DNA of 64,000 bases. Source: Streptomyces griseofuscus. Its GTDB lineage: Bacteria; Actinomycetota; Actinomycetes; Streptomycetales; Streptomycetaceae. Numbering within the stretch: the first letter of the stretch is position 1; each line of letters opens with the position of its first letter. The position numbers were made by a program, and so were the translations under genes. The stretch spans positions 5,146,001-5,210,000 of the forward strand of contig NZ_CP051006.1 in assembly GCF_014673495.1 (NCBI RefSeq). Reading direction: 5' to 3'. Shown here piece after piece: positions 56,053 through 64,000 of this stretch. The notes beneath the pieces were generated by a model. It was given only the letters and a program-made list of their open reading frames with translations. It did not search any database and was not told the DNA's origin.

Positions 56053-56895
56053 ATGCCGTCCGCCGTACGCGCCCTCGGACCGCCCCTGCTGATGATGCTG
56101 ACGCTGCTGGGCACCGCGTCACCCGCCGCGGCACGCCCGGCCGGCTGGTCCCTCGCGCCCGCCGGCGGTTCCCGGCCGTCCTTCTACGCCGAGGGCGCCC
56201 CCGGCACCGCCCTCCAGGACACCGTCGCCGTGGCCAACCCGGCCCGCACCCCGGTGACGGTACGGCTGCGCGGCACCGGCCTGCCGGTCGTCCTCGCCAG
56301 GGCCACGCTCACCGTCCCGGCCCGCACCCGCGCCGAGGTGCCCTTCACCGTGACCGCGCCGCCCGGCTCCGCGCCCGGCGACCGCTCCGGCGCGATCGAG
56401 GCGCGCGACGGCACGGGCCGTACGGCGAGCGTCCCGGTACGGCTGCGGATCGCCGGGCCCCGGCTCGCCGCGCTGACCGTCGAACACCTCGCCGTCCACC
56501 CCGACGGCATCACGTACCAGCTGGTCAACCGGGGTACGACCGTGCTCGTACCGACCCTCGCGGTGCGCGCCGACGGCACCTTCGGGCGGGTCCTGGACCG
56601 GGCTCCGCGCCCGCTGCCCGTCCGGCTGGCCCCGGGCACCCGCCGCACCCTCGGCGAACCGTGGCACGGCCGCCCGTTCCTGGACCGCGTCGACGTACGG
56701 CTGACGGTGACGGCGGACGGGGCGCACGCCACGGCGGCCATGTCGGCCACCTTCGTGCCCTGGGGCACGCTCGGCGTCCTCGCCGGGCTCGCGGCGACGG
56801 CGGCGGTCACGTTCCTCGTCCGGCGACGTGCCCGTCGTACCAGAGAGAGCGAAACCCCGTCCCGCGAGCCCGAGTTGACGGGAGCGGTGGCGTGA
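56053..56895 (+). CDS. exported beta-domain protein with C-terminal membrane helix
   Basis: A 280-residue protein with a signal peptide (PPLLMMLTLLGTASPAAARPAG) and two beta-sandwich-like parts (VAVANPARTPVTVRLRGTGLPVVLARATLTVPARTRAEVPFTVTAPPGSAPGDRSGAIEARDG; HLAVHPDGITYQLVNRGTTVLVPTLAVRADGTFG), which by pattern recall DUF916/WxL-binding type domains. One helix near the C-terminus (LGVLAGLAATAAVTFLV) and a basic/acidic tail keep it in the membrane. Overlaps the next gene. Role probably in the surface complex made by this cluster. Confidence 0.7.
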   Translation: MPSAVRALGPPLLMMLTLLGTASPAAARPAGWSLAPAGGSRPSFYAEGAPGTALQDTVAVANPARTPVTVRLRGTGLPVVLARATLTVPARTRAEVPFTVTAPPGSAPGDRSGAIEARDGTGRTASVPVRLRIAGPRLAALTVEHLAVHPDGITYQLVNRGTTVLVPTLAVRADGTFGRVLDRAPRPLPVRLAPGTRRTLGEPWHGRPFLDRVDVRLTVTADGAHATAAMSATFVPWGTLGVLAGLAATAAVTFLVRRRARRTRESETPSREPELTGAVA

Positions 56896-57947
56896 GGCGG
56901 ATCGGGGTCCTGGCGGTCGCCGTACTGCTCCTGCTGCCGCTCGCCGGGGTCGCGGCGGCGGACGGTCCTGCCGTACGGCTGTCCGCGGTGCAGGCCGGCA
57001 CCGGCGGCTCGGTCACCGTGCACGGCTCCGGCTGGCGTCCGCGCACCCTGCTGATGCTGCTGGTCTGCGGCCGGGCGACCCCGTCCCGGGGCGTCATCGG
57101 CGGCACCAACTCCTGCGCCAACGCCGACGGTCGCGCCGTCACCACCGACGCCCGGGGCGCCTTCGCCAAGAAGCTGCCGGTCGCCGAGCCGCCGGTGCCC
57201 TGCCCCTGTGTGGTGCACGTGGCCACGGTCACCGGCACCCCGGCGCAGGCGGACGCCGTCCTCGATGTCGCCGGGCACCCCGTCGCCCCACTGCCCGCCG
57301 AGCCCTCCGGGGGGCGCCTGGCGATCCTCTCCGACACCCGGCTGACCGGCTCCGGCTCCCCGCTGACCTGGTTCGGCGCCCCGCCGAGCCGCACCCTGGT
57401 CTTCACCGCGGGCAACCTGGGCACCACGCCCGTCAAGGACCCGGTCTTCCAAGTCGGCACGGCACACGGCGTGTTCGCCCCCCAGTGGGACGACCGGCAG
57501 TGGCACGGCACCCTCGCGCCGGGCGGGAAGGCGCAGATCGAGCTGCCGGTGGAACTGTCCGCCGGGGCGCACGGCGACTACACCGTCTCCCTGAGGTACG
57601 GCGGCAAATCGCTCGCCGAACAGCCCTGGGACGTGGGCCGGCCCTGGGGCGTGACCCTCTTCTGGATCCTGCTCTGCCTGGTCGTACCGGCAGCGTTGTT
57701 CCGCGCCGGGATGGCGGTGGTGGACCGGGTACGCCCCCGCCGCCCGGCCGCCCCCCGCCCCTCCCACCTCCGCCGCACGCGCCCCGCCCCACGCGCCCGG
57801 ACCCGGCCCGCGAAGCCTCCGCCCGCCGATTCTCCCGCCGCCCTCCCGTGGTTCGCCCCCGGCGAGGCACCCGGCGGCCCGCGCTCCGCACCGGGCGACG
57901 ACAGCCCGACGAGTCGTACGACCCCCACCAGGAAGGGACCCACGTGA
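56892..57947 (+). CDS. membrane-anchored surface protein with Ig-like start
   Basis: A 351-residue protein; GTG overlaps the previous TGA (GTGA). Signal peptide-like N-terminus (RRIGVLAVAVLLLLPLAGVAAADG), a cysteine-bearing Ig-like region (VQAGTGGSVTVHGSGWRPRTLLMLLVCGRATPSRGVIGGTNSCANADGRA...PCPCVVHVATV) that has CxxxxxC/CPC sites for two disulphides, then a second beta region and a C-terminal helix (VTLFWILLCLVVPAALFRAGMAVV). The end is basic, Pro/Arg-rich and cytosolic. Probably with the flanking proteins as a complex. Confidence 0.7.
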   Translation: MRRIGVLAVAVLLLLPLAGVAAADGPAVRLSAVQAGTGGSVTVHGSGWRPRTLLMLLVCGRATPSRGVIGGTNSCANADGRAVTTDARGAFAKKLPVAEPPVPCPCVVHVATVTGTPAQADAVLDVAGHPVAPLPAEPSGGRLAILSDTRLTGSGSPLTWFGAPPSRTLVFTAGNLGTTPVKDPVFQVGTAHGVFAPQWDDRQWHGTLAPGGKAQIELPVELSAGAHGDYTVSLRYGGKSLAEQPWDVGRPWGVTLFWILLCLVVPAALFRAGMAVVDRVRPRRPAAPRPSHLRRTRPAPRARTRPAKPPPADSPAALPWFAPGEAPGGPRSAPGDDSPTSRTTPTRKGPT

Positions 57948-59209
57948 GCATGCGAAGGAGAGGTACGGCGGTGGGCGCCGCGCTGGTGCTGAGCGGTGCG
58001 GGTGCCCTGCTGGGCCTGGCCGCGACGCCCGTGCAGGCGGCGACCGTGGCGTACGCCACGCACTGTGTGCCGCCCGCCGGCATCAGCCCCGTCGACGGCA
58101 CCACGAAGGTCGAGATCACCGCGCCCGCGACGGCGAAGGTGGGCGACACGGTGGACATCGGGTGGAAGTTCGTCCAGGCCGCGTCCAAGAACCCGGACAT
58201 CATCGACCTGCCCGCGAACTCGGTGCAGCCCTCGGGCGTGCTGAAGGCGGCCGGCGCCCAGAGCGCCGACATCGCGATGCAGGGGCCGCGGCAGAACCCC
58301 GCGATCCCCAAGGGCGCCCAGATGGTGCTGTCCGGCATGAAGGGCAGCGTGAAGCTGACGGCGCCGGGGGAGGTGACGCTGACGCCGGACGCGTACACGG
58401 TGAACGCGATGTCGACGGACACGAAGTGCACGCCCAAGGAGCCGGTCCAGCAGTCGGCGACGATCAAGGTCACGGCGGCGGGCGGCACATCGACGCCCAC
58501 CCCGACGCCCACGCCTACCCACACCGCCACCCCGACCCCCACGCCGTCCACCTCGGGCGGCACCGGGCAGGCCGACTTCACCGGCAAGGAGGTGCAGATC
58601 CCCTACGCGTGCAAGACCCCGATCGGCGACAAGAACGCCACCTCACCGGTGCAGATCGACGCGAGGAAGAACGGCGGGGACTACGCCCTCACGGTGCGGT
58701 TCAAGAAGTCGGTGATGGACAGTCCCGCCGACATCCCCGCGGGCTCCGTGAAGCCGTCCATGGCGGTGGTCGTCGGTGGCGCGGACAAGGGCACGGTCCA
58801 GGTGGCGGGCCCCGCCAACGCGGCCCCCATCAAGTCCGGCGACCCCATCGCGATCCCGGACCTCACCGGCACCTACAAACCCGGCGCGACCGGCTCCTCG
58901 ACCCTCTCCCCTGGCGTCCTGACGGTCAACGCCCTGGGCACGACGACCACCTGCACCCCGACCAGGACGCAGGTCTCCCTCACTCTGGACACCACCGGCC
59001 AGGCGGGCGGCACTTCGGGCGGCACTTCGGGAGGAACGGCCACCTCCGGCGGCTCGACGGGCGGCACGAGCGCCTCCACCTCCGGCGGCCTGGCCGACAC
59101 GGGCGCGAGCGACCACGGCACCCTGAAGGCCCTGGGCCTGGTCGCGGGTACGGCGATCCTGCTGGGCGGCGCGGTGTTCACCTTCATGCCACGATCCCGC
59201 CGGCGCTAG
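57944..59209 (+). CDS. two-domain surface protein with LADTG sorting signal
   Basis: A 421-residue exported protein; GTG overlaps the stop before (GTGA), GGAAGGG six bases upstream. Signal peptide about 1-34, a first beta domain (VAYATHCVPPAGISPVDGTTKVEITAP...), a Pro/Thr linker (TPTPTPTPTHTATPTPTP), a second domain (QIPYACKTPIGDKNATSPVQIDARKNGGDYALTVRFKKS...GTTTTCTPTR) very similar to the 55272 protein, a Gly/Ser/Thr stretch, then LADTG, a membrane helix and an RRRR tail. LAxTG is the known signal for Streptomyces class E sortase. Confidence 0.85.
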   Translation: MSMRRRGTAVGAALVLSGAGALLGLAATPVQAATVAYATHCVPPAGISPVDGTTKVEITAPATAKVGDTVDIGWKFVQAASKNPDIIDLPANSVQPSGVLKAAGAQSADIAMQGPRQNPAIPKGAQMVLSGMKGSVKLTAPGEVTLTPDAYTVNAMSTDTKCTPKEPVQQSATIKVTAAGGTSTPTPTPTPTHTATPTPTPSTSGGTGQADFTGKEVQIPYACKTPIGDKNATSPVQIDARKNGGDYALTVRFKKSVMDSPADIPAGSVKPSMAVVVGGADKGTVQVAGPANAAPIKSGDPIAIPDLTGTYKPGATGSSTLSPGVLTVNALGTTTTCTPTRTQVSLTLDTTGQAGGTSGGTSGGTATSGGSTGGTSASTSGGLADTGASDHGTLKALGLVAGTAILLGGAVFTFMPRSRRR

Positions 59210-59269
59210 CCGACCTGTCTTCGTCCGGGGGCGCGGGGATTCGCGCGAACAACCACGACGCGCAAAAAG

Positions 59270-59312
59270 GACGAGGGCCGTCCCACCCACCCGGGGTGCG
59301 ACGGCCCTCGTC
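59270..59312. terminator. bidirectional terminator between surface and transporter genes
   Basis: GACGAGGGCCGTC (59270-59282) pairs perfectly with GACGGCCCTCGTC (59300-59312), a 13-bp stem. AAAAA at 59264-59268 gives a T tract for the - strand transcript. Confidence 0.88.
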
Positions 59313-59328
59313 GGCCAGGTCCCAGCGA

Positions 59329-60834
59329 CTAGCGCACGTCGCCCATCAGCTTGTTCACCTTGCCGCGGTACATCCACACCGCCGCACCGGCGATCACCGC
59401 GAGGACGGCCTCCAGCATCACGAAGCCCATCTTGTCGAGGTTGACCCCGCCGACGGCCGGGTTCGACAGCAGCGCCGTGATGGAGTCGCCCGCGGTGACC
59501 GCGAGGAACCACACGCCCATCATCTGCGAGGCGTACTTCTTCGGCGCCATCTTCGTCGTCACCGACAGACCCACCGGCGACAGCGTCAGCTCACCGACGG
59601 TCTGAAGGAAGTAGATGCCGACCAGCCACATCGCCGCGGCCTTGTGACCGTCCTGCGCGATGGACAGCGGGGCGAGGAACACGAAGAAGGAAGCGCCGAC
59701 CAGCACCAGGCCGGAGGAGAACTTCACGATCGTGCTCGGCTCCTTGCCGCTCCGGTTCAGCCACAGCCACAGCCAGGCGAAGACCGGCGCGAGGGCCATG
59801 ATCATGACCGGGTTGACCGACTGGTACCAGGAGACCGGGAAGTTCCAGCCGAAGATCGTGTTCTTGGCGTTGGCGTCCGCGAACAGCGACAGGGTCGAAC
59901 CACCCTGGTCGTAGATCATCCAGAAGACCGCGGCGGCCACGAAGAACCAGACGTACGCGCGGACCTTCGAGCGCTCCTCGCCGTCGAGGTCCTTGTCGCG
60001 CAGGATCCGGCCGATGACCAGGATCGGCACGATGAGACCGATGACGGTGAGCGGGATCAGCGCCCAGTTGAGGGTGAAGTGACCGGTGAAGCCGACGATG
60101 CCGTAGAAGACCGCGGCGATGACCAGCCAGATCAGGCCCTTGCGCAGGGTGGTGGCCTTCTCCTGGGCCGTCATCGGCGTCGGGACGACCTTGCTCTGCT
60201 CGCTCAGGTGGCGGCCGCCCAGCAGGTACTGGGCCAGACCCAGCGCCATGCCGAGCGCGGCCAGCGCGAAGCCGAAGTGCCAGTTGACGTTCTCACCGAT
60301 GGTGCCGATGACCAGCGGAGCGACGAACGCGCCCAGGTTGATGCCGATGTAGAAGAGCGTGAAGCCACCGTCGCGGCGCCCGTCCTTCGGGCCGTCGTAC
60401 AGATGGCCGACCATCGTGGAGATGTTGGCCTTCAGCAGACCGGAGCCGATCGCGACCAGCACCAGGCCGACGAAGAAGCTCGCGGCGGCCGGCAGAGCCA
60501 GGCACAGATGGCCCAGCATGATGATCAGACCCGCGACCGCGACCGTCTTACGGGGGCCGAGGAGCCGGTCGGCGACCCAGCCGCCGGGCAGCGCGAGCAG
60601 GTACACGAGCGACAGGTAGACGGAGTAGATCGCCGTCGCCGTGCCCGCGGACAGGTGCAGGCCGCTCGGGGCCACCAGGTACAGGGGGAGCAGGGCCCGC
60701 ATGCCGTAGTAGGAGAACCGCTCCCACATCTCGGTCATGAACAGAGTGGCCAGGCCGCGGGGGTGGCCGAAGAAGGTCTTCTCGGTGCCGGGGGTGCCCG
60801 GGTGGACCGAGTCCTTCGTCAGGCTGGACGCCAT
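59329..60834 (-). CDS. POT/PTR-family peptide transporter
   Basis: A 501-residue protein with about fourteen membrane segments; ATG 60834. Conserved POT signatures are FMTEMWERFSYYGMRALLPLYL (ExxERFxxYG) and GGWVADRLLGPRKTV, FYIGINLGAFVAPLV (family motif FYxxINxG). It takes up di- and tripeptides with protons in characterised members. Single gene next to the two-component system on the other strand, a known Streptomyces neighbourhood. Confidence 0.92.
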   Translation of the reverse strand: MASSLTKDSVHPGTPGTEKTFFGHPRGLATLFMTEMWERFSYYGMRALLPLYLVAPSGLHLSAGTATAIYSVYLSLVYLLALPGGWVADRLLGPRKTVAVAGLIIMLGHLCLALPAAASFFVGLVLVAIGSGLLKANISTMVGHLYDGPKDGRRDGGFTLFYIGINLGAFVAPLVIGTIGENVNWHFGFALAALGMALGLAQYLLGGRHLSEQSKVVPTPMTAQEKATTLRKGLIWLVIAAVFYGIVGFTGHFTLNWALIPLTVIGLIVPILVIGRILRDKDLDGEERSKVRAYVWFFVAAAVFWMIYDQGGSTLSLFADANAKNTIFGWNFPVSWYQSVNPVMIMALAPVFAWLWLWLNRSGKEPSTIVKFSSGLVLVGASFFVFLAPLSIAQDGHKAAAMWLVGIYFLQTVGELTLSPVGLSVTTKMAPKKYASQMMGVWFLAVTAGDSITALLSNPAVGGVNLDKMGFVMLEAVLAVIAGAAVWMYRGKVNKLMGDVR

Positions 60835-61333
60835 GGTCGTTCCTTGCTGGTCGGGACGCGCGGTGGAGCGTTGCGCGCCCGGTGGGGGTAGCGGCCGGCA
60901 CCGGCGGGGTCGGTCGTCCGCCCCCCAACGCCCCGGGGGAGTCCGCTCCGGATCACGAAGCGGTGGACGGCGACCACCGGGATCCACGCTCCGTGACGCG
61001 ACAATGCGTCCGGAGCCCGGCCAGAGGTCATTCCTTTCAAGGCCGGTCGGACCCGACCGGCCCGCACACAAGAAGGACCTTCAGCGTCAATGTCCGCCAA
61101 AGGTCCCCGGGTGTACTACAGGCGTTCACGTCACTGTACGTCAGGACACCGCCCGGTATGGAAGGACTTGAGACGCGGATCACAGGTGTCGAGGGAACCG
61201 CGCGACGGATTTCGAAGGCCCCTTCTACGATCGCATCCCACAGGTGATGGTTCGTACCAGTGGACACCCCGGGTAAGAATCCCGGGAACCGATCACACCC
61301 CAGCACCACATGCGGGCGGTCTACCATCACCTC
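60835..61333. other. intergenic region between transporter and two-component system
   Basis: A 499-base gap between divergent genes. CCCGGG at 61268-61273 and 61281-61286 are two equal, self-complementary hexamers around TAAGAAT, which could form a small operator. A short AGCGTCAATGTCC stretch near 61083-61095 and the sequences before 61334 show no clear promoter. No gene is supported. Confidence 0.45.
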
Positions 61334-62011
61334 ATGACCCGTGTACTGCTCGCCGAGGACGACGCGTCCATCTCGGAGCCGCTGGCCCGCGCCCTGCGCC
61401 GGGAAGGTTACGAGGTCGAGGTGCGCGAGGACGGACCCACCGCGCTCGACGCCGGAATGCAGGGGGGCGTCGATCTGGTCGTACTCGACCTGGGCCTGCC
61501 CGGCATGGACGGCCTGGAGGTCGCCCGCCGGCTGCGCGCCGACGGCCACACCGTGCCGATCCTCATCCTGACCGCGCGGGCCGACGAGGTGGACACCGTC
61601 GTCGGCCTGGACGCGGGCGCCGACGACTACGTCACCAAGCCCTTCCGCCTCGCCGAACTGCTCGCCCGCGTACGGGCCCTGCTGCGCCGCGGCGCCGCCG
61701 AGCCGCAGCAGCCCCCGGCCACGCACGGCGTGCGCATCGACGTGGAGTCGCACCGCGCGTGGATGGGCGACGAGGAACTCCAGCTCACCGCCAAGGAGTT
61801 CGACCTGCTGCGGGTGCTGGTGCGCGACGCCGGCCGCGTGGTGACGCGCGACCAGCTGATGCGCGAGGTCTGGGACACCACCTGGTGGTCCTCCACCAAG
61901 ACCCTCGACATGCACATCTCCTGGCTGCGCAAGAAGCTCGGTGACGACGCGGCCAACCCCCGCTACATCGCCACGGTCCGGGGTGTGGGCTTCCGCTTCG
62001 AGAAGAGCTGA
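61334..62011 (+). CDS. OmpR-family response regulator
   Basis: A 225-residue regulator. Receiver domain with EDD near residues 8-10, phosphorylation Asp 52 in VLDLGLPGMDG and Lys in YVTKPF; winged-helix domain (EELQLTAKEFDLLRVLVRDAGRVVTRDQLMREVWDTTWWSSTKTLDMHISWLRKKLGDD). ATG 61334 is the first good start. The sensor gene follows 41 bases further on; they should form one signalling pair. Confidence 0.94.
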   Translation: MTRVLLAEDDASISEPLARALRREGYEVEVREDGPTALDAGMQGGVDLVVLDLGLPGMDGLEVARRLRADGHTVPILILTARADEVDTVVGLDAGADDYVTKPFRLAELLARVRALLRRGAAEPQQPPATHGVRIDVESHRAWMGDEELQLTAKEFDLLRVLVRDAGRVVTRDQLMREVWDTTWWSSTKTLDMHISWLRKKLGDDAANPRYIATVRGVGFRFEKS

Positions 62012-62052
62012 GCCCCGCACCGGGGGCCGGCGGTCACCTCAGGTAACGGAAC

Positions 62053-63324
62053 ATGCGTCGACGTCTCATTCAATCCACCCTCGCCGTCGTCCTCGTGGTG
62101 ATCGCCGTCTTCGGCGTCTCCCTGGTGATCGTCGAGACCCGGACCATCACCAACAGTGCCCAGGAGCGGGTGGAGTCCGAGGCGGTGCGGCTGGCCAGCA
62201 TCGTGGACAGCCGCATCCTGGCCGCGGAGAACGTCAACGCCGACGCGCTGCGCAATCCGGTCAGCAAAGAGCAGTACGCGGTGATCGAGATGCCCGGCCG
62301 GACGCCGATCGAGATCGGCACCCGGCCCGTCGGCGATGTCATCCGCGCCACCCAGCACGGCGAGGAGGGCGAGACCGTCACCGTGCAGGAGCCGCGCTCC
62401 GCGGTGACCCGCGAGGTCGGCCGCACCCTGTTGATCATCGGCCTGGTCGCGCTGCTCGCGGTGGTCGCGGCCGTGCTGCTCGCGGTGCGCCAGGCCAACC
62501 GGCTCGCCTCCCCGCTGACCGACCTCGCCTCCACCGCCGAACGCCTCGGCTCGGGCGACCCGCGCCCGCGGCACAAGCGGTACGGCGTCCCCGAGCTGGA
62601 CCGGGTCGCCGATGTGCTGGACTCCTCCGCCGAGAAGATCGCGCGGATGCTGACCGCCGAGCGACGCCTCGCCGCCGACGCCTCCCACCAGCTGCGCACC
62701 CCGCTCACCGCGCTGTCCATGCGGCTGGAGGAGATCACCCTCACGGACGATCCGGACATCGTGAAGGAGGAGGCGAACGTCGCGCTGACGCAGGTCGAGC
62801 GGCTCACCGACGTGGTCGAACGGCTGCTGACGAACTCCCGCGACCCGCGCACCGGCTCCGCCGTCACCTTCGACCTGGACGAGGTCATCCAGCAGCAGCT
62901 CGCCGAGTGGCGGCCCGCCTACCGCAGCATGGGCCGGGCCATCGTCAGCTCCGGCAAACGGCACCTCCAGGCGGTGGGCACCCCGGGCGCGGTCGCCCAG
63001 GTGCTGGCCGCGCTGATCGAGAACTCGCTGATGCACGGCGGCGGCACCGTCGCCCTGCGCACCCGGGTCACCGGCAACCAGGCTGTGGTCGAGGTCACGG
63101 ACGAGGGGCCCGGGGTGCCGGCCGATCTCGGGGCGCGGATCTTCGAGCGGACCATCAGCGGCCGCAACTCCACGGGCATCGGCCTGGCCGTCGCCCGGGA
63201 CCTCGCCGAGGCCGACGGCGGCCGGCTGGAACTGCTCCAGGCCCAGCCCCCGGTCTTCGGCCTGTTCCTCTCGCGCACGCCCCCGGCCCGCAAGACGGAC
63301 GAGGAACTGCCGACCGTCCGCTGA
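62053..63324 (+). CDS. sensor histidine kinase
   Basis: A 423-residue kinase. First membrane helix (about 6-28), an extracellular domain of about 95 residues with no recognised ligand fold (TITNSAQERVESEAVRLASIVDSRILAAENV...), second helix (LLIIGLVALLAVVAAVLLA), a HAMP-like linker, phosphorylated His 212 in ADASHQLRTPL, and an ATPase domain with ENSLMHGG (N-box) and GRNSTGIGLAVARDL (G-box). Pairs with the regulator upstream. Stimulus unknown. Confidence 0.93.
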   Translation: MRRRLIQSTLAVVLVVIAVFGVSLVIVETRTITNSAQERVESEAVRLASIVDSRILAAENVNADALRNPVSKEQYAVIEMPGRTPIEIGTRPVGDVIRATQHGEEGETVTVQEPRSAVTREVGRTLLIIGLVALLAVVAAVLLAVRQANRLASPLTDLASTAERLGSGDPRPRHKRYGVPELDRVADVLDSSAEKIARMLTAERRLAADASHQLRTPLTALSMRLEEITLTDDPDIVKEEANVALTQVERLTDVVERLLTNSRDPRTGSAVTFDLDEVIQQQLAEWRPAYRSMGRAIVSSGKRHLQAVGTPGAVAQVLAALIENSLMHGGGTVALRTRVTGNQAVVEVTDEGPGVPADLGARIFERTISGRNSTGIGLAVARDLAEADGGRLELLQAQPPVFGLFLSRTPPARKTDEELPTVR

Positions 63325-63379
63325 GCGGCACGGCCGGCAGTTCCTCTCGTTGGTTACGGTCCGCTGAGCCGGGCAGCGG

Positions 63380-63886
63380 TCAGGGCACCCGCTGCGTCCT
63401 CGGCTCGGGCTCGCTAGGGGAGCGGCGCGACTCCGCCGCCAGGATCGACTCGGCCTCCTGCGCGGGCAGCGCGCGGAACACCCAGGTGCGGTACGACCAG
63501 AACCGGAACAGGGTCGCGATGCCGATGCCGAGGAACTTGAAGACGTTGCTCTCCAGCGGGCTGTCCCAGCCCAGGCCGTAGGTGGCCAGGAAGAGCACGC
63601 CGTTCTCGATCACCAGGCCGATCGCGCTGAAGAACAGGAACAGCGTGAGTTCCTTGGTGCGGCCGCTGCGGTCGCGGTCCCGGTACGTCCAGTAGCGGAA
63701 GCCGACGTAGTTGAAGACGATGGCGACCACGGTCGCGATGATGCTGGCGCGCACCACCGGCAGGGTGGAGACGTGCCGGACCAGGTTGAACACGCCCAGA
63801 TTCACCAGGACGCCGGCGCCGCCTACGGCACCGAACTTGGCCATCTCGCCCACGAGCCGTTGCAGCCCCGAGGAACGCTGTTCCAT
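63380..63886 (-). CDS. GtrA family membrane protein
   Basis: A 168-residue protein with four membrane helices: FGAVGGAGVLVNLGVFNLV, ASIIATVVAIVFNYVGFRYWTY, LFLFFSAIGLVIENGVLFLATY, FKFLGIGIATLFRFWSYRTWVF. The motifs FGAVGGAGVLVNLGVFN and ATVVAIVFNYVGFRYW match the GtrA/DPMS family, which flips polyprenyl-linked sugars or assists glycosyltransferases in envelope sugar addition. ATG 63886. Region 63887-64000 is non-coding. Confidence 0.9.
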   Translation of the reverse strand: MEQRSSGLQRLVGEMAKFGAVGGAGVLVNLGVFNLVRHVSTLPVVRASIIATVVAIVFNYVGFRYWTYRDRDRSGRTKELTLFLFFSAIGLVIENGVLFLATYGLGWDSPLESNVFKFLGIGIATLFRFWSYRTWVFRALPAQEAESILAAESRRSPSEPEPRTQRVP

Positions 63887-64000
63887 GGCGTTGCAGCTCC
63901 CGTCGGTAGGTTTTGGTCAACCCGGCCATGCTATCGGCGCCCGGGGCCCGATGCCTGAGGACCAGGCCAGTACGGGGAAACAGGTCGGAAAGAGGCCGGA

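Noticed and set aside
61268..61286. CCCGGG pair as operator
   Set aside because: Six-base self-complementary hexamers are common in such GC-rich DNA; noted but too weak to call.

Overview
The window is high-GC actinobacterial DNA with the gene content, GTG/TTG start usage and chromosomal gene order of a Streptomyces. It has two parts: the right-hand part of an integrated siphovirus-like prophage with an accessory region (1 to about 28.18 kb), and typical Streptomyces chromosome (about 28.37 kb to the end). The right junction is probably at 28153-28175, where the sequence matches the 3' end of a leucine tRNA gene without the rest of the tRNA, as expected for one side of a tRNA-targeted integration. 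No integrase or repressor is visible; if present they lie left of the window.

Prophage late region (1-16.9 kb, + strand): a glycosyltransferase-like gene cut by the window edge, cysteine-rich head-tail connector proteins, an HK97 gp10-like protein, tail assembly chaperone with a probable -1 frameshift, a 1482-residue tape measure protein, distal tail and hub proteins, glycine-rich and cysteine-rich fibre-like proteins, an amidase endolysin and two small membrane lysis proteins, closed by a strong terminator. A lower-GC gene on the opposite strand (2482-3294) sits where tail terminator and major tail protein genes would normally be, and a 21-codon gene start (2448-2513) is left beside it, so the tail module may be broken. 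Five late genes (3411, 4273, 11584, 12520, 13788) are preceded by one shared leader: a TANNCT hexamer, a conserved CTGGTTCTGGGCCGGGC block, a hairpin and a GTG start. A cluster of TGTCCGGACA palindromes lies in front of the fourth.

Accessory region (16.9-28.2 kb): a two-gene unit on the - strand (HTH-TPR regulator and GNAT acetyltransferase) diverges from a long + strand run of small, overlapping, Streptomyces-type genes (zinc-ribbon proteins, a HATPase with a membrane tail, an HTH protein, a DUF6302 protein). It ends in a tightly coupled operon of radical SAM/SPASM enzyme, thymidylate-kinase-like P-loop kinase, endonuclease/exonuclease/phosphatase-fold protein and MazG-like protein. This last set, apparently devoted to nucleotide or peptide modification and preceded by three strong hairpins, is the best candidate for an undescribed system.

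Chromosomal region (28.4-64 kb): Bax-inhibitor-1 family membrane protein, thiolase, SGNH hydrolase, cystathionine beta-synthase, an XRE/DUF397 unit with a neighbouring set of tiny zinc-ribbon genes, a beta-carbonic-anhydrase-like protein, a divergent MerR/MFS pair, an RpiR regulator, a four-gene roadblock/LC7 cluster, a PLP decarboxylase, a histidine utilisation operon (hutU, an M20 amidohydrolase, hutF, hutI), a SigB-type sigma factor with STAS and HATPase partners, four cell-surface proteins including two with sortase signals, a POT transporter, an OmpR-type two-component system and a GtrA protein. The order from the thiolase to the two-component system is a core Streptomyces arrangement as I remember it.
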